Below are positions 43,968-53,324 of a stretch of 64,000 nt of DNA, in pieces (position 1 is the stretch's first letter; each line of letters starts with the position of its first letter). Under the pieces are notes generated by a model. The model was not told where the DNA came from and ran no database searches. It saw only the letters and a program-made list of their open reading frames with translations. Where the stretch lies: contig JALHPF010000009.1 of NCBI GenBank assembly GCA_022842595.1, forward strand, positions 62,001 through 126,000. The letters are read 5' to 3'. The DNA is from Rubrivivax sp. Lineage in GTDB: Bacteria; Pseudomonadota; Gammaproteobacteria; Burkholderiales; Burkholderiaceae_C. The position numbers were made by a program, and so were the translations under genes.

Positions 43968-46412
43968 ATGGCCCAGGAAGTGCCGCCTGCCCAGGCATCC
44001 CAGGCCAGCGCCATGGCAGGCTCGGCGACGGCAGACAGGCCGTCGCACGACGCGCTCAACCAGCCGCCCTGGACCTACACGGTCTCGGTCCGCGAGCTGT
44101 GCGAATTCACGGCCAAGCGCGGTGACCTGGATCGGCGCTTCACGCCCTCGGCGACGGCGCTCGAAGGGCTGATGGGTCAGAGCACGGTGGCGCAGCGGCG
44201 CGGGCAGGACTACGAGACCGAGATTGCCCTGGAGACCACCTGCGGCCCGCTGCGCGTGCGCGGCCGCGCCGACGGCCACGACCCCAGGCGTCGCTGCCTG
44301 GAAGAAATCAAGACCATCCGCGGACACCCCGACGAGATTCCAGCCAACCGTCGGCTACTGCACTGGGCCCAGCTGCAGACCTACGGGGCGCTGTTCTGCC
44401 GCGCCAGGAAGTTGTCCGAGATCGCGCTGGTGCTGGTGTACTTCGATGTGGCGAGCCAGGCCGAGACTGAACTCCGGCAGGTCTTCGGTGCCGATGAACT
44501 GGACGGGGTGCTGGCGCAGCGCTGCAGCGCCTTCCTGGCCTGGGCCGAGCAGGAGGCTCGACACCGTGGCGCCAGGGATGCGGCTTTGCAGGACTTGGCG
44601 TTTCCCGAGCAGCAGTTTCGCGCCGGGCAGCGTGGCCTGGCCGAAGCGGTCTACCGAGCCGCTGCCCGCCGGCGCTGTCTGCTGGCGCAGGCGCCCACGG
44701 GAATCGGCAAGACGATCGGCACGCTCTTTCCGATGCTGCGGGCGATGCCGCTGCATGGCATCGACAAGCTGGCGTTCCTGACCTGCAAGGGCACGGGGCG
44801 GCTCACGGCCCTGGAAGCGCTGGCCGAACTGCGCGCTGGCACGGCCGGGCGTTGCCTGCGCGTATTGACGATGGTGCCCAAGGAAGAGGGTTGCGAGCAT
44901 CCCGACAAGGCCTGTCACGGCGATGCCTGCCCGCTGGCTCGCGGCTTCTACGACCGGCTGCCTGCCGCGCGCGCGGACGCAGTGGCGGCCGGCTGGCTGG
45001 ATGCAGCGGCACAGCGCCAGCTTGCGCTGCGCCATGGCATCTGCCCCTACTACCTGGGGCAGGAACTGGTGCGGTGGGCCGACGTGCTGGTCGGCGACGT
45101 CAACCACCTGTTCGACAGCAACGGCCTGCTCTGGGGTTTGATGCAGGCGCTGGACTGGCAGCTGGCCGTGCTCGTCGACGAGGCCCATAACCTGGTCGAG
45201 CGTGCGCGCCGGATGTACAGCGCCGAGCTGCGCATCAGCCAGATCCGCACCGCGGCGCAGTCAGCGCCAGCGGCCGTGCAGGCCGCGCTGGAGGCGCTGG
45301 CGCAGGCGACCGAGGAATTGGTGGTCGACACGGCCGCACCTTACACGGTGCTGGACGCCGCGCCCGACACTTTCGTGCAGGCGCTGCAGACGGCGGCAGC
45401 CGCGCTCTCCGAGCACTTCAACCGGCACCCGCTGAACGTGGGGTCGCTGCTGAATTTCCACTTCGAACTGCAACAGTTCCTGAAGCTCGTGGAGGCCTTG
45501 AGCGACCACTCGCTGTTCGACGTGCAGACTTTCCTGGGCGCAGGCCCCGGCGTGGGGGCGGGCGGTGAGGTGGGCGCCGAGGTGGGCGGTGAAGCGGCAA
45601 CGGACGGGCGTGACGCGGCCCTGTGCGTGCGCAGCGTGGCGCCGGCCTGTTTCCTGCGACAGCGCTTCAAGGCCTTGCACAGCGTCACGCTGTTTTCGGC
45701 CACCTTGTCGCCGCCTTCCTACGCCATCCAGTTGCTGGGCCTGCCGGCGGACACGGCCTGGATCGACGTGCCGCCGGCTTTTCCCGCTGCGCACCTGACC
45801 GTGCGCGTGGCCGACGGCATCTCGACACGCTTCGCGCACCGTGAACGATCGATGCAGCGCCTGGTGGCCGTGCTCGCGCAGCAGTTCGATGAACACCCGG
45901 GCAACTATCTCGCGTTCTTCAGCAGCTTCGACTACCTGGAGAAGGTCGCTGCATTGATGGAAGCGCTGCGCCCGGACATCGCGCAGTGGCGGCAGCAGCG
46001 GCGGATGCGCGCCGATGCCCGCGCCGAATTCCTGGCGCGATTCAGGCCGCAGGGCCGGGGAATAGGGTTCGCGGTGCTCGGCGGCGTTTTTGCGGAAGGT
46101 GTCGACCTGCCCGGTTCGCTGCTGATCGGCGCCTTCGTCGCCACGCTGGGCCTGCCACCGGTTTCGGTGACGCAGGACCATATCCAGGCGCGGCTGGACA
46201 AGCTGTTCGGGGCCGGCCATGGCTACGCGGACGTGGTCCCGGCCATGCAGCGGGTGGTGCAGGCGGCAGGGCGTGTCCTGAGGACCCCCGAGGACCGGGG
46301 CTGGCTCTGGTTGCTGGACGATCGTTACCGGCGGCCCGAGGTCATCGAACTGCTGCCCGCGTGGTGGCACCTGGCTCCGGCCCGGCTGCTGCCAGGGGCC
46401 CGGAATCGCTGA
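43968..46412 (+). CDS. PD-(D/E)XK nuclease-like domain fused to Fe-S helicase of the DinG/XPD type
   Basis: An 814-residue protein. The N-terminal 200 residues look like a Cas4/RecB-type nuclease: Asp102 in GRADGHD, Glu113-x-Lys115 in CLEEIKT, and Gln-x-x-x-Tyr in HWAQLQTYGALF. The superfamily 2 helicase follows: Walker A APTGIGKT (242-249), Fe-S cysteines C309, C316, C321 and C359 (CEHPDKACHGDACPL, HGICPYY), DEAH box 404-407, motif III-like LFSATLSPPSYAI, and C-terminal QAAGRVLRTPEDRG (motif VI). A Gly/Glu-rich insert near residue 528 is low complexity. GAGG lies 6 nt before the ATG. A role in DNA repair is inferred. Confidence 0.88.
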   Translation: MAQEVPPAQASQASAMAGSATADRPSHDALNQPPWTYTVSVRELCEFTAKRGDLDRRFTPSATALEGLMGQSTVAQRRGQDYETEIALETTCGPLRVRGRADGHDPRRRCLEEIKTIRGHPDEIPANRRLLHWAQLQTYGALFCRARKLSEIALVLVYFDVASQAETELRQVFGADELDGVLAQRCSAFLAWAEQEARHRGARDAALQDLAFPEQQFRAGQRGLAEAVYRAAARRRCLLAQAPTGIGKTIGTLFPMLRAMPLHGIDKLAFLTCKGTGRLTALEALAELRAGTAGRCLRVLTMVPKEEGCEHPDKACHGDACPLARGFYDRLPAARADAVAAGWLDAAAQRQLALRHGICPYYLGQELVRWADVLVGDVNHLFDSNGLLWGLMQALDWQLAVLVDEAHNLVERARRMYSAELRISQIRTAAQSAPAAVQAALEALAQATEELVVDTAAPYTVLDAAPDTFVQALQTAAAALSEHFNRHPLNVGSLLNFHFELQQFLKLVEALSDHSLFDVQTFLGAGPGVGAGGEVGAEVGGEAATDGRDAALCVRSVAPACFLRQRFKALHSVTLFSATLSPPSYAIQLLGLPADTAWIDVPPAFPAAHLTVRVADGISTRFAHRERSMQRLVAVLAQQFDEHPGNYLAFFSSFDYLEKVAALMEALRPDIAQWRQQRRMRADARAEFLARFRPQGRGIGFAVLGGVFAEGVDLPGSLLIGAFVATLGLPPVSVTQDHIQARLDKLFGAGHGYADVVPAMQRVVQAAGRVLRTPEDRGWLWLLDDRYRRPEVIELLPAWWHLAPARLLPGARNR

Positions 46413-46712
46413 TCAGTTCGCGGCTGCCTCGAAGGCCGACAGGAATTCCGTGACGAAGAGCGAGGTGCCGGTCAGTGTCAAGGTGACCGTGTGCCACCCG
46501 CCGGCTTCCAGGCTGACCTGGAGATCGTGGTCCCACTGCATTCCGTCGTCGACCGCCCCATGGGCATCGGGGAAGTGGCGCCAGGCCCAGTCGAGCACCT
46601 GCTGCACTTCAGCCATCACGGCTGCGTGTTGTGCAGCAGCCGTGGACGCCATCGCCTCCAACGTGGCCACGCCGTCGTCAACCTCATCGCGGGCAAAGCT
46701 CAGGTAGTCCAT
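46413..46712 (-). CDS. hypothetical protein, last gene of TonB/MetE-like unit
   Basis: A 99-residue soluble acidic protein (MDYLSFARDEVDDGVATLEAM, QQVLDWAWRHFPDAHG, WHTVTLTLTGTSLFVTEFLSAFEAA) with no recognised family. A helical N-terminal half and a beta-rich C-terminal half can be seen. It follows the MetE-like gene by 13 bp on the same strand and stops next to the convergent helicase stop without any spacer. Longer upstream readings overlap the MetE-like gene and are rejected. Confidence 0.65.
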   Translation of the reverse strand: MDYLSFARDEVDDGVATLEAMASTAAAQHAAVMAEVQQVLDWAWRHFPDAHGAVDDGMQWDHDLQVSLEAGGWHTVTLTLTGTSLFVTEFLSAFEAAAN

Positions 46713-46725
46713 CGCGCGGCCATTG

Positions 46726-47877
46726 TCAGCCTGCCGCTGCAGGCGCTGCCACGAGAGCCGCCCCCTCGGCCATCGACGCGAGCTTGGCGTACACGATGTC
46801 TTCATCCACGGCACCGAACCCGGCGAAGGTGCCGAAGCCGCAGTCGCTGCCGGCGATCACACGCTCGGCACCCACGATGTCGACGAAGCGCTGCAGCCGC
46901 TGCGCGATCAGCTCGGGGTGTTCGATGAAGTTCGTGGTGGTGTCCAGCACGCCCGGGATCAGCACCTTGTCGTCGGGAATCAGGGCGCGCATGTCGCGGA
47001 TCGTGGCCCATTCGTGGCCGTGGCGCGGGTTGGCCGTCTCGAACAGCAGGCCCTGGGGCTTGGCCTTGAGCACCGTGGGCAGGATCGTGGCCAGCGGCAC
47101 GTCCTTGTGGTGCGGGCCTTCGTAGTTGCCCCAGCACACATGCATGCGCACGCGCTCGGCCGGTATCGCCACCAGGGCGAAGTTCAGCGCCTCGACATGC
47201 TTCTCGATGCGCGCCAGGTAGGCGGCCTCGTCCAGCGCCTTGAACATCATGTGCCGGCCCAGGCCCAGGTCGGGCGAGTCGATCTGCAGGATGAGACCGG
47301 CATCGACGATGGCGTGGTATTCATGGCGCAGCGCGTGTGCCAGGGCTTCCAGGTAGGCGTCGTCGTCGGCGTAATGCTGGTTCGGCTGGAACAGCGCCAC
47401 CACGCCCGGCGATGCCGCGTTCATGAACATCTGCCCGGCGCCGCGGCGCTGCGCGGCGGCCTTGAGGTGGGCGATGTCCTTGTGCAAGGGCTCCAGTGTC
47501 TTCACCGCGATCGGCCCCACGCAGCAGGGCCGGCGGTAGCTGGGTGTGCCGCCGCTGGTGCGCAGTTTTTCCAGGAAGCCAGGGAAGTCCTGCAGGTCGG
47601 CCGGGGTGCGCCGCGGGCTGTCGCCATCAAAGCCGGTGTAGCGGTCCTTGATGTAGGTGGCGTAGCTGATCTTGCTCATCTCGCCGTCGCTGACGATGTC
47701 CACGCCGGCGGCCACCTGGCGGGCCACGCAGTCGCCAATGGCCGCAGCCATGATGCTGTCGAAGCTGGCTTCGTCGACCGGCTCGCCCTTCTCGCGGGCA
47801 AAGATCTGGTCGACCACCGGCTGGCTGCGCGGCAGGCTGCCGACATGGGTGGTCAGGATGCGGTGTCCGGTTTTCAT
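46726..47877 (-). CDS. MetE C-terminal-like (UROD/MetE superfamily) zinc methyltransferase
   Basis: A 383-residue protein of the cobalamin-independent methionine synthase II type, containing only the catalytic barrel. N-terminal LTTHVGSLPRSQPVVDQIF and VSDGEMSKISYATYIKDR are typical. Candidate zinc ligands are His and Cys in MHVCWGNYEGPHH, Glu in LLFETANPRHGHE and Cys in VIAGSDCGFG. Full-length MetE is about 750 residues; these half-size relatives lack the N-terminal barrel and use other methyl donors or act on CoM-like thiols. It follows the TonB receptor gene by 13 bp, suggesting a role in handling the imported substrate rather than methionine synthesis. Confidence 0.85.
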   Translation of the reverse strand: MKTGHRILTTHVGSLPRSQPVVDQIFAREKGEPVDEASFDSIMAAAIGDCVARQVAAGVDIVSDGEMSKISYATYIKDRYTGFDGDSPRRTPADLQDFPGFLEKLRTSGGTPSYRRPCCVGPIAVKTLEPLHKDIAHLKAAAQRRGAGQMFMNAASPGVVALFQPNQHYADDDAYLEALAHALRHEYHAIVDAGLILQIDSPDLGLGRHMMFKALDEAAYLARIEKHVEALNFALVAIPAERVRMHVCWGNYEGPHHKDVPLATILPTVLKAKPQGLLFETANPRHGHEWATIRDMRALIPDDKVLIPGVLDTTTNFIEHPELIAQRLQRFVDIVGAERVIAGSDCGFGTFAGFGAVDEDIVYAKLASMAEGAALVAAPAAAG

Positions 47878-47890
47878 GGGCGACGCAGGC

Positions 47891-50581
47891 TCAGAACAGC
47901 GCGTAGGACACCCGCAGCCCGAAGGTGCGCGGCATCGCCCCGCTGACCTGCAGGGCACCGCCGCCGCCCCAGACGAAGCGGTTGATGGTCTGCTTGTCGG
48001 TGAAGTTGTCGACGAAGGCCTGCACCGCCAAGGCGTCGTTCAGCTTCCAGTTCAGCTTGAAGTCGCCCTTGGTGTAGGCGCCCTGCTTCTCGATCTCGGC
48101 ATTGCTGGGCTGGCCGAAGAAGCCGCTGGAATAGCTGATGGCCAGCAGCGGCGTGACGACGCCCAGCCCGCCCAGGCTGATGTCGTATTTGACGAATGCC
48201 GAGACCTGCTGCTCGGGGCTGTAGGGCAGGCGCTTGCCCGACAGGTCGCAGCCGAAGGCCGCCGCCGGCTGCCCGGTGCCGCCGGTGCCAGGCACCACGC
48301 CACACTGGTAGCCGGGCGCGAACAGCCGCCGCTGGCCGGCCGGCGCCAGCACCACGCCGTTGGCGTCGAGCTGTGGCCCGGTGGCGCCCGGGTCGGCCAC
48401 CAGGATGCTCGTACCGAAGGGCAAGGCCACGTCAGGGAAGCTGGTGTACTTGGCGTCCAGCAGGGTCAGCGTGCCACCCATCGTCAGCCGGGGTGTGGCG
48501 CGCCACTCGGTTTCCAGCTCGAAGCCGTTGGCCTTGGCCTTGGCGGCGTTGAAGATGGTGGAAATGGTGGTGGCACCCACGGCGATCTGCCGCTGTTCCT
48601 GCAGGTTGCTGTAGCGGTTGCTGTAGGCCGCGGCATTGACCTGCAGCGTGTTGTTCAGGAAGCGGTTCTTCGAGCCGATCTCCACCGCCGTCACTTCCTC
48701 GGGCTTGAAGGTGCGCACCGCCTCCAGCGCCTGGCCGGAATTGAAGCCACCCGAGCGGAAGCCGGTGGAGACGGTCGCAAACACCAGCTGGTCGGCAGAG
48801 AGCTTGTAGTCCATCGCCACGCGGCCCGTGGCCTTGCTGAAGGTGGCGTCGTTGTAGGTGGCGCCCACCACCGTGTTGGTGCCGGGCAGGCAGTTGAAGC
48901 CTGGCTGTGCGTTCGAGCCCGTGCAGGTGGTGGTGCCGGCGCTGCCGAAAGCGGCATCCCCGGGCAGCGGCGTGCCCAGCGAGATGAGCGTGCCGTCCGG
49001 TGCGCCGGCGGTGTTGAGAGGCAGCACCGAATTGGCGTTGGCGAACTTGAACGACTTCTTGTCGCGGGTGTAGCGCGCGCCAGCGGTGAAGCTCAGCACG
49101 TCAGATGCGCGCAGGCTCAGCTGTCCGTACACCGCGGTGGAGTTGGTCTCCGGGCGCTGCAGGTCGTAGAAGCCCGCGCCGTTCTGCGCCAGCGTCAGCG
49201 GTGCGGCCAGTGCCGCAGAGCGGATGGTGCGTGGCAGCTGCTGGTTGATGAACAGGCCGGTCAGCTCGTCCTTGAAGAGATAGACACCGGCGACGTAACC
49301 CAGCGCGCCACTGCCTTCGGAGAGGATCTGGAACTCCTGGGTCAGGGTCTTGGCGGCCGTGCGCTGGTAGTCCAGACCGATGGTGGAGGCCGAGAAGTCG
49401 GTGTCCTGTGAGCGTTCGGCGTCGAAGTCGGCATAGCCGGTGATGGACTTCAGCGTGAAGTCCGGCAGGCGGACGCTGACGTCGGCAGAGAAGTTGCTGT
49501 CCTTCAGGCTCAGGAAGGACTTGTAGTCGTTCTCGATGCGGTCCAGCTGGCCCGGCTTGACCAGCGGCACGCCCAGGTCGACGCCGCCGCCCACGGCATT
49601 CGCCCCCGTGCCCGCCCCGGCCCCTTGCGTGCGCGTGCAGTCATTGACGTTGTCGCGGTTGCCTCCGCGCGAATTGACGGCCGTGAAGCTGCTGTTGAAG
49701 AGCTGCTGGCACGACGGGTTGTGCAGGTAGGTGCCCGCCAGCTTGTAGCCGAAGGCCGAGCCACCGTTGCCTTTCTGGCGCGTGGTGTCGGCGCGCAGCA
49801 CCACATCGACGCCGCGCACCGGCTTGAAGGCGAAGCTGCCGCGCAGGTAGCTCAGGTCCTGGTCGAAGAGGCCGGCGCCGGCGTTGAAGTCGTTCTTCAC
49901 CCAGGGGTCGGACTTTTCGACGGCGCCGGCCACGCGCAGCGCCGCGGTCTCGCCCACCGGCAGGTTCAACGCACCGTCGAAGCGGCGCTTGCCGAAGCTG
50001 CCCAGCGTGAGGTTGCCGGCAGCCTCGAACACGCCCGGCTGCGGCGGATTGGTGCTGATGACGATGTTGCCGCCGAAGGTGTTGCGCCCGAACAGGGTGC
50101 CCTGCGGGCCGCGCTGGATCTCGACCCGGCCGACGTCCACGAAGCCCAGCATGGCCTGCTGGGCACGCGACTTGTAGATGCCGTCGACGAAGAAGCCGAT
50201 GGTGGTGTCGGCATTCACGGCCACGTTCTCGGTGCGCACGCCGCGGATGGCCGGGCGCGCGTCGACACCCGACTTGCCGAAAGTGAAGCCCGGCGACAGG
50301 CCTTCGATCTGCGAGAGATCGACGATGTTGCGTTCGGCCAGGCGTTCGCCCGACAGCGCCGTGACCGAGGTGCTGACCTTCTGCTGGTCTTCGATGCGGC
50401 GGTTGGCCGTGACGGTGATGGTGGTCAGCTGACCGCTGTCCGCAGCCTTCGTGGCCGCGGCCGGCGCCTGGGCCTGGGCACTGGCGCTGCCGCAGGCCAG
50501 CCAGCCCCAGCTGGCCAGGGCCAGGGCAACCGCGTGCGTCAGGGTCTTGGGGGTCATCGAACCGTGCTGGATGTGGGACAT
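47891..50581 (-). CDS. TonB-dependent outer-membrane receptor
   Basis: An 896-residue receptor with a signal peptide (TLTHAVALALASWGWLACGSASAQA), a TonB-box-like LTTITVTAN, a plug domain (VSTSVTALSGERLAERN, IRGVRTENV, VGRVEIQRGPQGTLFGRNTFGGNIVI) and a 22-strand barrel ending LRVSYALF with C-terminal Phe. ATG 50581 has GGAG 6 nt upstream. It resembles the large receptors for carbohydrates, aromatics or other organics. It leads a three-gene leftward unit with the MetE-like gene. The promoter region contains a palindrome shared with the rightward catabolic operon. Confidence 0.93.
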   Translation of the reverse strand: MSHIQHGSMTPKTLTHAVALALASWGWLACGSASAQAQAPAAATKAADSGQLTTITVTANRRIEDQQKVSTSVTALSGERLAERNIVDLSQIEGLSPGFTFGKSGVDARPAIRGVRTENVAVNADTTIGFFVDGIYKSRAQQAMLGFVDVGRVEIQRGPQGTLFGRNTFGGNIVISTNPPQPGVFEAAGNLTLGSFGKRRFDGALNLPVGETAALRVAGAVEKSDPWVKNDFNAGAGLFDQDLSYLRGSFAFKPVRGVDVVLRADTTRQKGNGGSAFGYKLAGTYLHNPSCQQLFNSSFTAVNSRGGNRDNVNDCTRTQGAGAGTGANAVGGGVDLGVPLVKPGQLDRIENDYKSFLSLKDSNFSADVSVRLPDFTLKSITGYADFDAERSQDTDFSASTIGLDYQRTAAKTLTQEFQILSEGSGALGYVAGVYLFKDELTGLFINQQLPRTIRSAALAAPLTLAQNGAGFYDLQRPETNSTAVYGQLSLRASDVLSFTAGARYTRDKKSFKFANANSVLPLNTAGAPDGTLISLGTPLPGDAAFGSAGTTTCTGSNAQPGFNCLPGTNTVVGATYNDATFSKATGRVAMDYKLSADQLVFATVSTGFRSGGFNSGQALEAVRTFKPEEVTAVEIGSKNRFLNNTLQVNAAAYSNRYSNLQEQRQIAVGATTISTIFNAAKAKANGFELETEWRATPRLTMGGTLTLLDAKYTSFPDVALPFGTSILVADPGATGPQLDANGVVLAPAGQRRLFAPGYQCGVVPGTGGTGQPAAAFGCDLSGKRLPYSPEQQVSAFVKYDISLGGLGVVTPLLAISYSSGFFGQPSNAEIEKQGAYTKGDFKLNWKLNDALAVQAFVDNFTDKQTINRFVWGGGGALQVSGAMPRTFGLRVSYALF

Positions 50582-50635
50582 GGGGTTCTCCGGGTCGCGC
50601 AGATGGGAGGCTGGCACCGCCGATCGCAGCGCCGT

Positions 50636-50661
50636 GTTGCAAGCGTATGCATACTTGCAAC
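50636..50661. promoter_or_regulatory. candidate LacI-family operator 1, TonB receptor promoter
   Basis: Outer arms GTTGCAAG (50636-50643) and CTTGCAAC (50654-50661) flank GTATGCATAC, itself a palindrome. The 16-bp core TTGCAAGCGTATGCAT (50637-50652) is centred on CG, as LacI-family operators are, and matches operator 2 (51943-51958) at all but four positions. It lies 55-80 bp upstream of the TonB receptor start and about 140 bp from the divergent NTF2-fold gene. Confidence 0.65.
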
Positions 50662-50731
50662 AACTGTGCCTGAGGAAAACCCTGACGCTGCGGTGCGCGC
50701 AGCGGCAGCGCCACAGAATGCACGCCCATCC

Positions 50732-50777
50732 GCCCGCTGCGGATGCAACTTCATTGCCCGCTGCGGATGCAACTTCA
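50732..50777. repeat. tandem 22-bp repeat carrying operator half-sites
   Basis: Two identical 22-bp units (50732-50753 and 50756-50777, period 24) lie 25 bp before the start of the NTF2-fold gene. Each contains GGATGCAA, the exact reverse complement of the left half (TTGCATCC) of operator 2. They may give the regulator extra contacts on the rightward promoter, or may be a simple duplication. Confidence 0.6.
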
Positions 50778-50801
50778 CTGCTCGCTTGAACACCTGCTGC
50801 C

Positions 50802-51875
50802 ATGACCAATCCCGCACCCGCCGCTGCCCCCGAACTCCAGGCCGCCAAGGCGGCTGTCTGGCGCCTGCTGCAGCGCCTGCCGGGGCCCGAAACGGCGCAG
50901 GCGCTGCGCGAACATCTGGCGCCCGACGCGATCTGGCATGTCTCGCATCCGCTGAACGAGATGCGGGGCCCGCAGGCCGTGGGCGAGCAGTTCTACGGCC
51001 CGCTGCAGGCGGCCTTCCCCGACCTGGAGCGCCGCTGCGACCTGTTCTTCGGCGGCGACTGGGTCAACCCGCCCGCCGGCGCCGTGGGTCATGCGCCAGC
51101 CGGCATTGCCGGTGAAGGCTGGTGGGTCACCACCACCGGCCACTACCTGGGCACCTTCAAGAACGACTGGCTGGGCATCCCGGCCACGGGTGAGCCAGCC
51201 AGCCTGCGTTTCGGCGAGTTTTACCGCTGGCAGGCACAGGCCGATGGCGTGTTCAGGATCACCGAAGCTCGGGTGCTGCTGGACATCGTCGACGTGGCGC
51301 GGCAGGCGGGCCGCCGCATCCTGCCGCCCAGCAGCGGCCTCGAGTGGCTGGTGCCCGGCCCGGCCCCGCACGACGGCCTGCTGCTCGGCCCCACCGACCC
51401 GGCCGCCGGCGTCGAGAGCCTGCGCATCACGCTGGCCATGTTCGCGGGGCTGGCGGCCTACGACGGCAAGAACCTCGATTCGATGAACATGCCGCGCTAC
51501 TGGCACCCGAACATGATGTGGTACGGGCCTTGCGGCATCGGTACATCGCGCGGCGTGGGCGGCTTCCAGCGCCATCACCAGCGGCCTTTCCTGCATGCCT
51601 TTCCTGACCGCAGCAGCCCGGCCCTGCCACCCCGTGGACACCGTGCGCGCGTGGCCGAAGGGCCATTCGTCGGCTCCACCGGCTGGCCGAGCGTGCGTGC
51701 CACCTTCAGCGGCGACTACCTCGGCGTGCCGGCCACCGGCCAGGTGATCGGCATGCGCGTGATGGACTGGTGGCGCCACGACGGCCGGCTGCTGACCGAG
51801 AACTGGGTGCTGATCGACCTGCCTCACCTGATGCTGCAGATGGGGGTGGACCTGATGGACCGGCTGAAGGACTGA
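50802..51875 (+). CDS. double NTF2-fold (SnoaL-like) protein 1
   Basis: A 357-residue protein made of two SnoaL/NTF2-like units. Unit 1, about residues 15-170, has [45 protein letters not shown] and [16 protein letters not shown]. Unit 2, about 195-357, has [39 protein letters not shown] and [31 protein letters not shown]. SnoaL-type proteins catalyse ring closure, hydration or isomerisation of polar organics. The repeated GHYLG/GDYLG segments suggest internal duplication. Divergent from the TonB receptor and upstream of the HisD-like gene, it is probably a pathway enzyme. Confidence 0.8.
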   Translation: MTNPAPAAAPELQAAKAAVWRLLQRLPGPETAQALREHLAPDAIWHVSHPLNEMRGPQAVGEQFYGPLQAAFPDLERRCDLFFGGDWVNPPAGAVGHAPAGIAGEGWWVTTTGHYLGTFKNDWLGIPATGEPASLRFGEFYRWQAQADGVFRITEARVLLDIVDVARQAGRRILPPSSGLEWLVPGPAPHDGLLLGPTDPAAGVESLRITLAMFAGLAAYDGKNLDSMNMPRYWHPNMMWYGPCGIGTSRGVGGFQRHHQRPFLHAFPDRSSPALPPRGHRARVAEGPFVGSTGWPSVRATFSGDYLGVPATGQVIGMRVMDWWRHDGRLLTENWVLIDLPHLMLQMGVDLMDRLKD

Positions 51876-51940
51876 GCGCCGAGCTTTTGTCCGCCCGCCA
51901 TGGTCTGCCCGGCTTGACGCCAGGCCCTTCCATGCCCCAA

Positions 51941-51960
51941 GCTTGCATCCGTATGCAAGC
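51941..51960. promoter_or_regulatory. candidate LacI-family operator 2, catabolic operon promoter
   Basis: GCTTGCATCCGTATGCAAGC: perfect 8-bp arms around CCGT, with CG at the dyad. It lies 19 bp before the HisD-like start codon in the 103-bp gap after the NTF2-fold gene. A TTGACG at 51914-51919 could be a -35 box, though no good -10 is seen at 17 bp. The core matches the palindrome before the TonB receptor, linking both units to one regulator, most simply the LacI protein encoded at 54158-55288. Confidence 0.7.
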
Positions 51961-51978
51961 CAGCGCACGGAGTTGAAG

Positions 51979-53298
51979 ATGATCCGCCACCTCAAACGCG
52001 GCCAGAGCGCCGCTGCCCATGCCGCTGCCGACGCCCAGGTGCGCGCCACCGTCGAAGGCATCCTGAAGGACATCGAAGCCCGGGGCGACGAGGCCGTGCG
52101 CCGCTACTCGCGCCAGTTCGACCAGTGGGACCCGGCCGACTTCACGCTCTCGCAAGCCGCCATCGAAGCCGCCGTGAAGCAGCTCAGTGCGCGCGAGGTC
52201 GAGGACATCCGCTTCGCCCAGACGCAGGTGCGCGGCTTTGCGCAGATCCAGCGCGATTCGATGAAGGACGTCGAGGTCGAAACCCTGCCCGGGGTGGTGC
52301 TCGGCCACAGGCACATACCGGTCAATGCCGTGGGCTGCTATGTGCCGGGCGGCAAGTACCCCTTGATTGCATCGGCGCACATGAGCGTGCTCACCGCCAA
52401 GGTGGCCGGCGTGCCGCGCATCGTGGCCACGGCGCCGCCCTACCAGGGCGCACCCCACCCGGCCATCGTGGCGGCCATGCACTTTGCCGGGGCCGACCAG
52501 ATCCTGGTGCTGGGCGGGGTGCAGGCCGTGGCTGCCATGGCCATCGGCACCGAAAGCGTCAAGGCCGTCGACATGCTGGTCGGCCCGGGCAACATGTTCG
52601 TGGCCGAAGCCAAGCGCCAGTTGTACGGCCGCGTCGGCATCGACCTCTTCGCCGGTCCCACCGAGACCCTGGTGATCGCCGACGACAGCGTCGACGGCGA
52701 GATGTGCGCCGTCGACCTGCTGGGCCAGGCCGAGCACGGGCCGACCTCGCCCGCGGTGCTGCTGACGACCAGCGAAAAGCTCGCCCACGCCACGATGGCG
52801 GAAGTGGAACGCCAGCTGCAGCACCTGCCGACGGCAGCCATCGCCCGCCAGGCCTGGGCCGAACACGGCGAGGTCATCGTCTGCGACAGCGACGAGGAAA
52901 TGCTGGCCGAGGCCGACCGCATCGCCAGCGAACATGTGCAGGTGATGACGCGCGACCCGGACTGGTTCCTGCAGCGCATGACGAACTACGGCGCCCTGTT
53001 CCTGGGCCCGCGCACCAACGTGAGCTTCGGCGACAAGGTGATCGGCACCAACCACACCCTGCCCACCAACCGCAACGCGCGCTATACGGGCGGGCTGTGG
53101 GTGGGCAAGTTCCTCAAGACCTGCACCTACCAGCGTGTGCTGACCGACGCCGCCAGTGCGGCCATCGGTGCCGTGTGCTCGCGGTTGTGCCACATGGAGA
53201 ACTTCGCCGGCCACGGCGAGCAGGCCAACCTGCGTGTCCGCCGCTACGGCGCCCAGCCCGACCTGCCCTGGTACCAGCCGGTACCGGCGGGCGACTGA
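51979..53298 (+). CDS. HisD-family NAD-dependent alcohol dehydrogenase, HpsN-like
   Basis: A 439-residue member of the histidinol dehydrogenase superfamily, clearly diverged from the biosynthetic HisD at 14812. Superfamily zinc and catalytic positions are kept ([51 protein letters not shown]), while the segment [21 protein letters not shown] is the pattern seen in sulfopropanediol dehydrogenase (HpsN)-like proteins. It should oxidise a primary alcohol to a carboxylate with NAD+; the substrate is not known. GGAG precedes the ATG. It heads the rightward operon behind operator 2. It is not needed for histidine synthesis because hisD is present elsewhere. Confidence 0.87.
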   Translation: MIRHLKRGQSAAAHAAADAQVRATVEGILKDIEARGDEAVRRYSRQFDQWDPADFTLSQAAIEAAVKQLSAREVEDIRFAQTQVRGFAQIQRDSMKDVEVETLPGVVLGHRHIPVNAVGCYVPGGKYPLIASAHMSVLTAKVAGVPRIVATAPPYQGAPHPAIVAAMHFAGADQILVLGGVQAVAAMAIGTESVKAVDMLVGPGNMFVAEAKRQLYGRVGIDLFAGPTETLVIADDSVDGEMCAVDLLGQAEHGPTSPAVLLTTSEKLAHATMAEVERQLQHLPTAAIARQAWAEHGEVIVCDSDEEMLAEADRIASEHVQVMTRDPDWFLQRMTNYGALFLGPRTNVSFGDKVIGTNHTLPTNRNARYTGGLWVGKFLKTCTYQRVLTDAASAAIGAVCSRLCHMENFAGHGEQANLRVRRYGAQPDLPWYQPVPAGD

Positions 53299-53324
53299 GC
53301 TGCCTAAAGCCGCCTAAAGCCGCC

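Noticed and set aside
50732..50777. CRISPR-like repeat
   Set aside because: Only two copies of 22 bp separated by 2 bp, no spacers of the right length and no cas genes.
51979..53298. Second histidinol dehydrogenase for histidine synthesis
   Set aside because: A complete HisD exists at 14812, and this protein has the diverged [15 protein letters not shown] segment and sits in a regulated catabolic operon.
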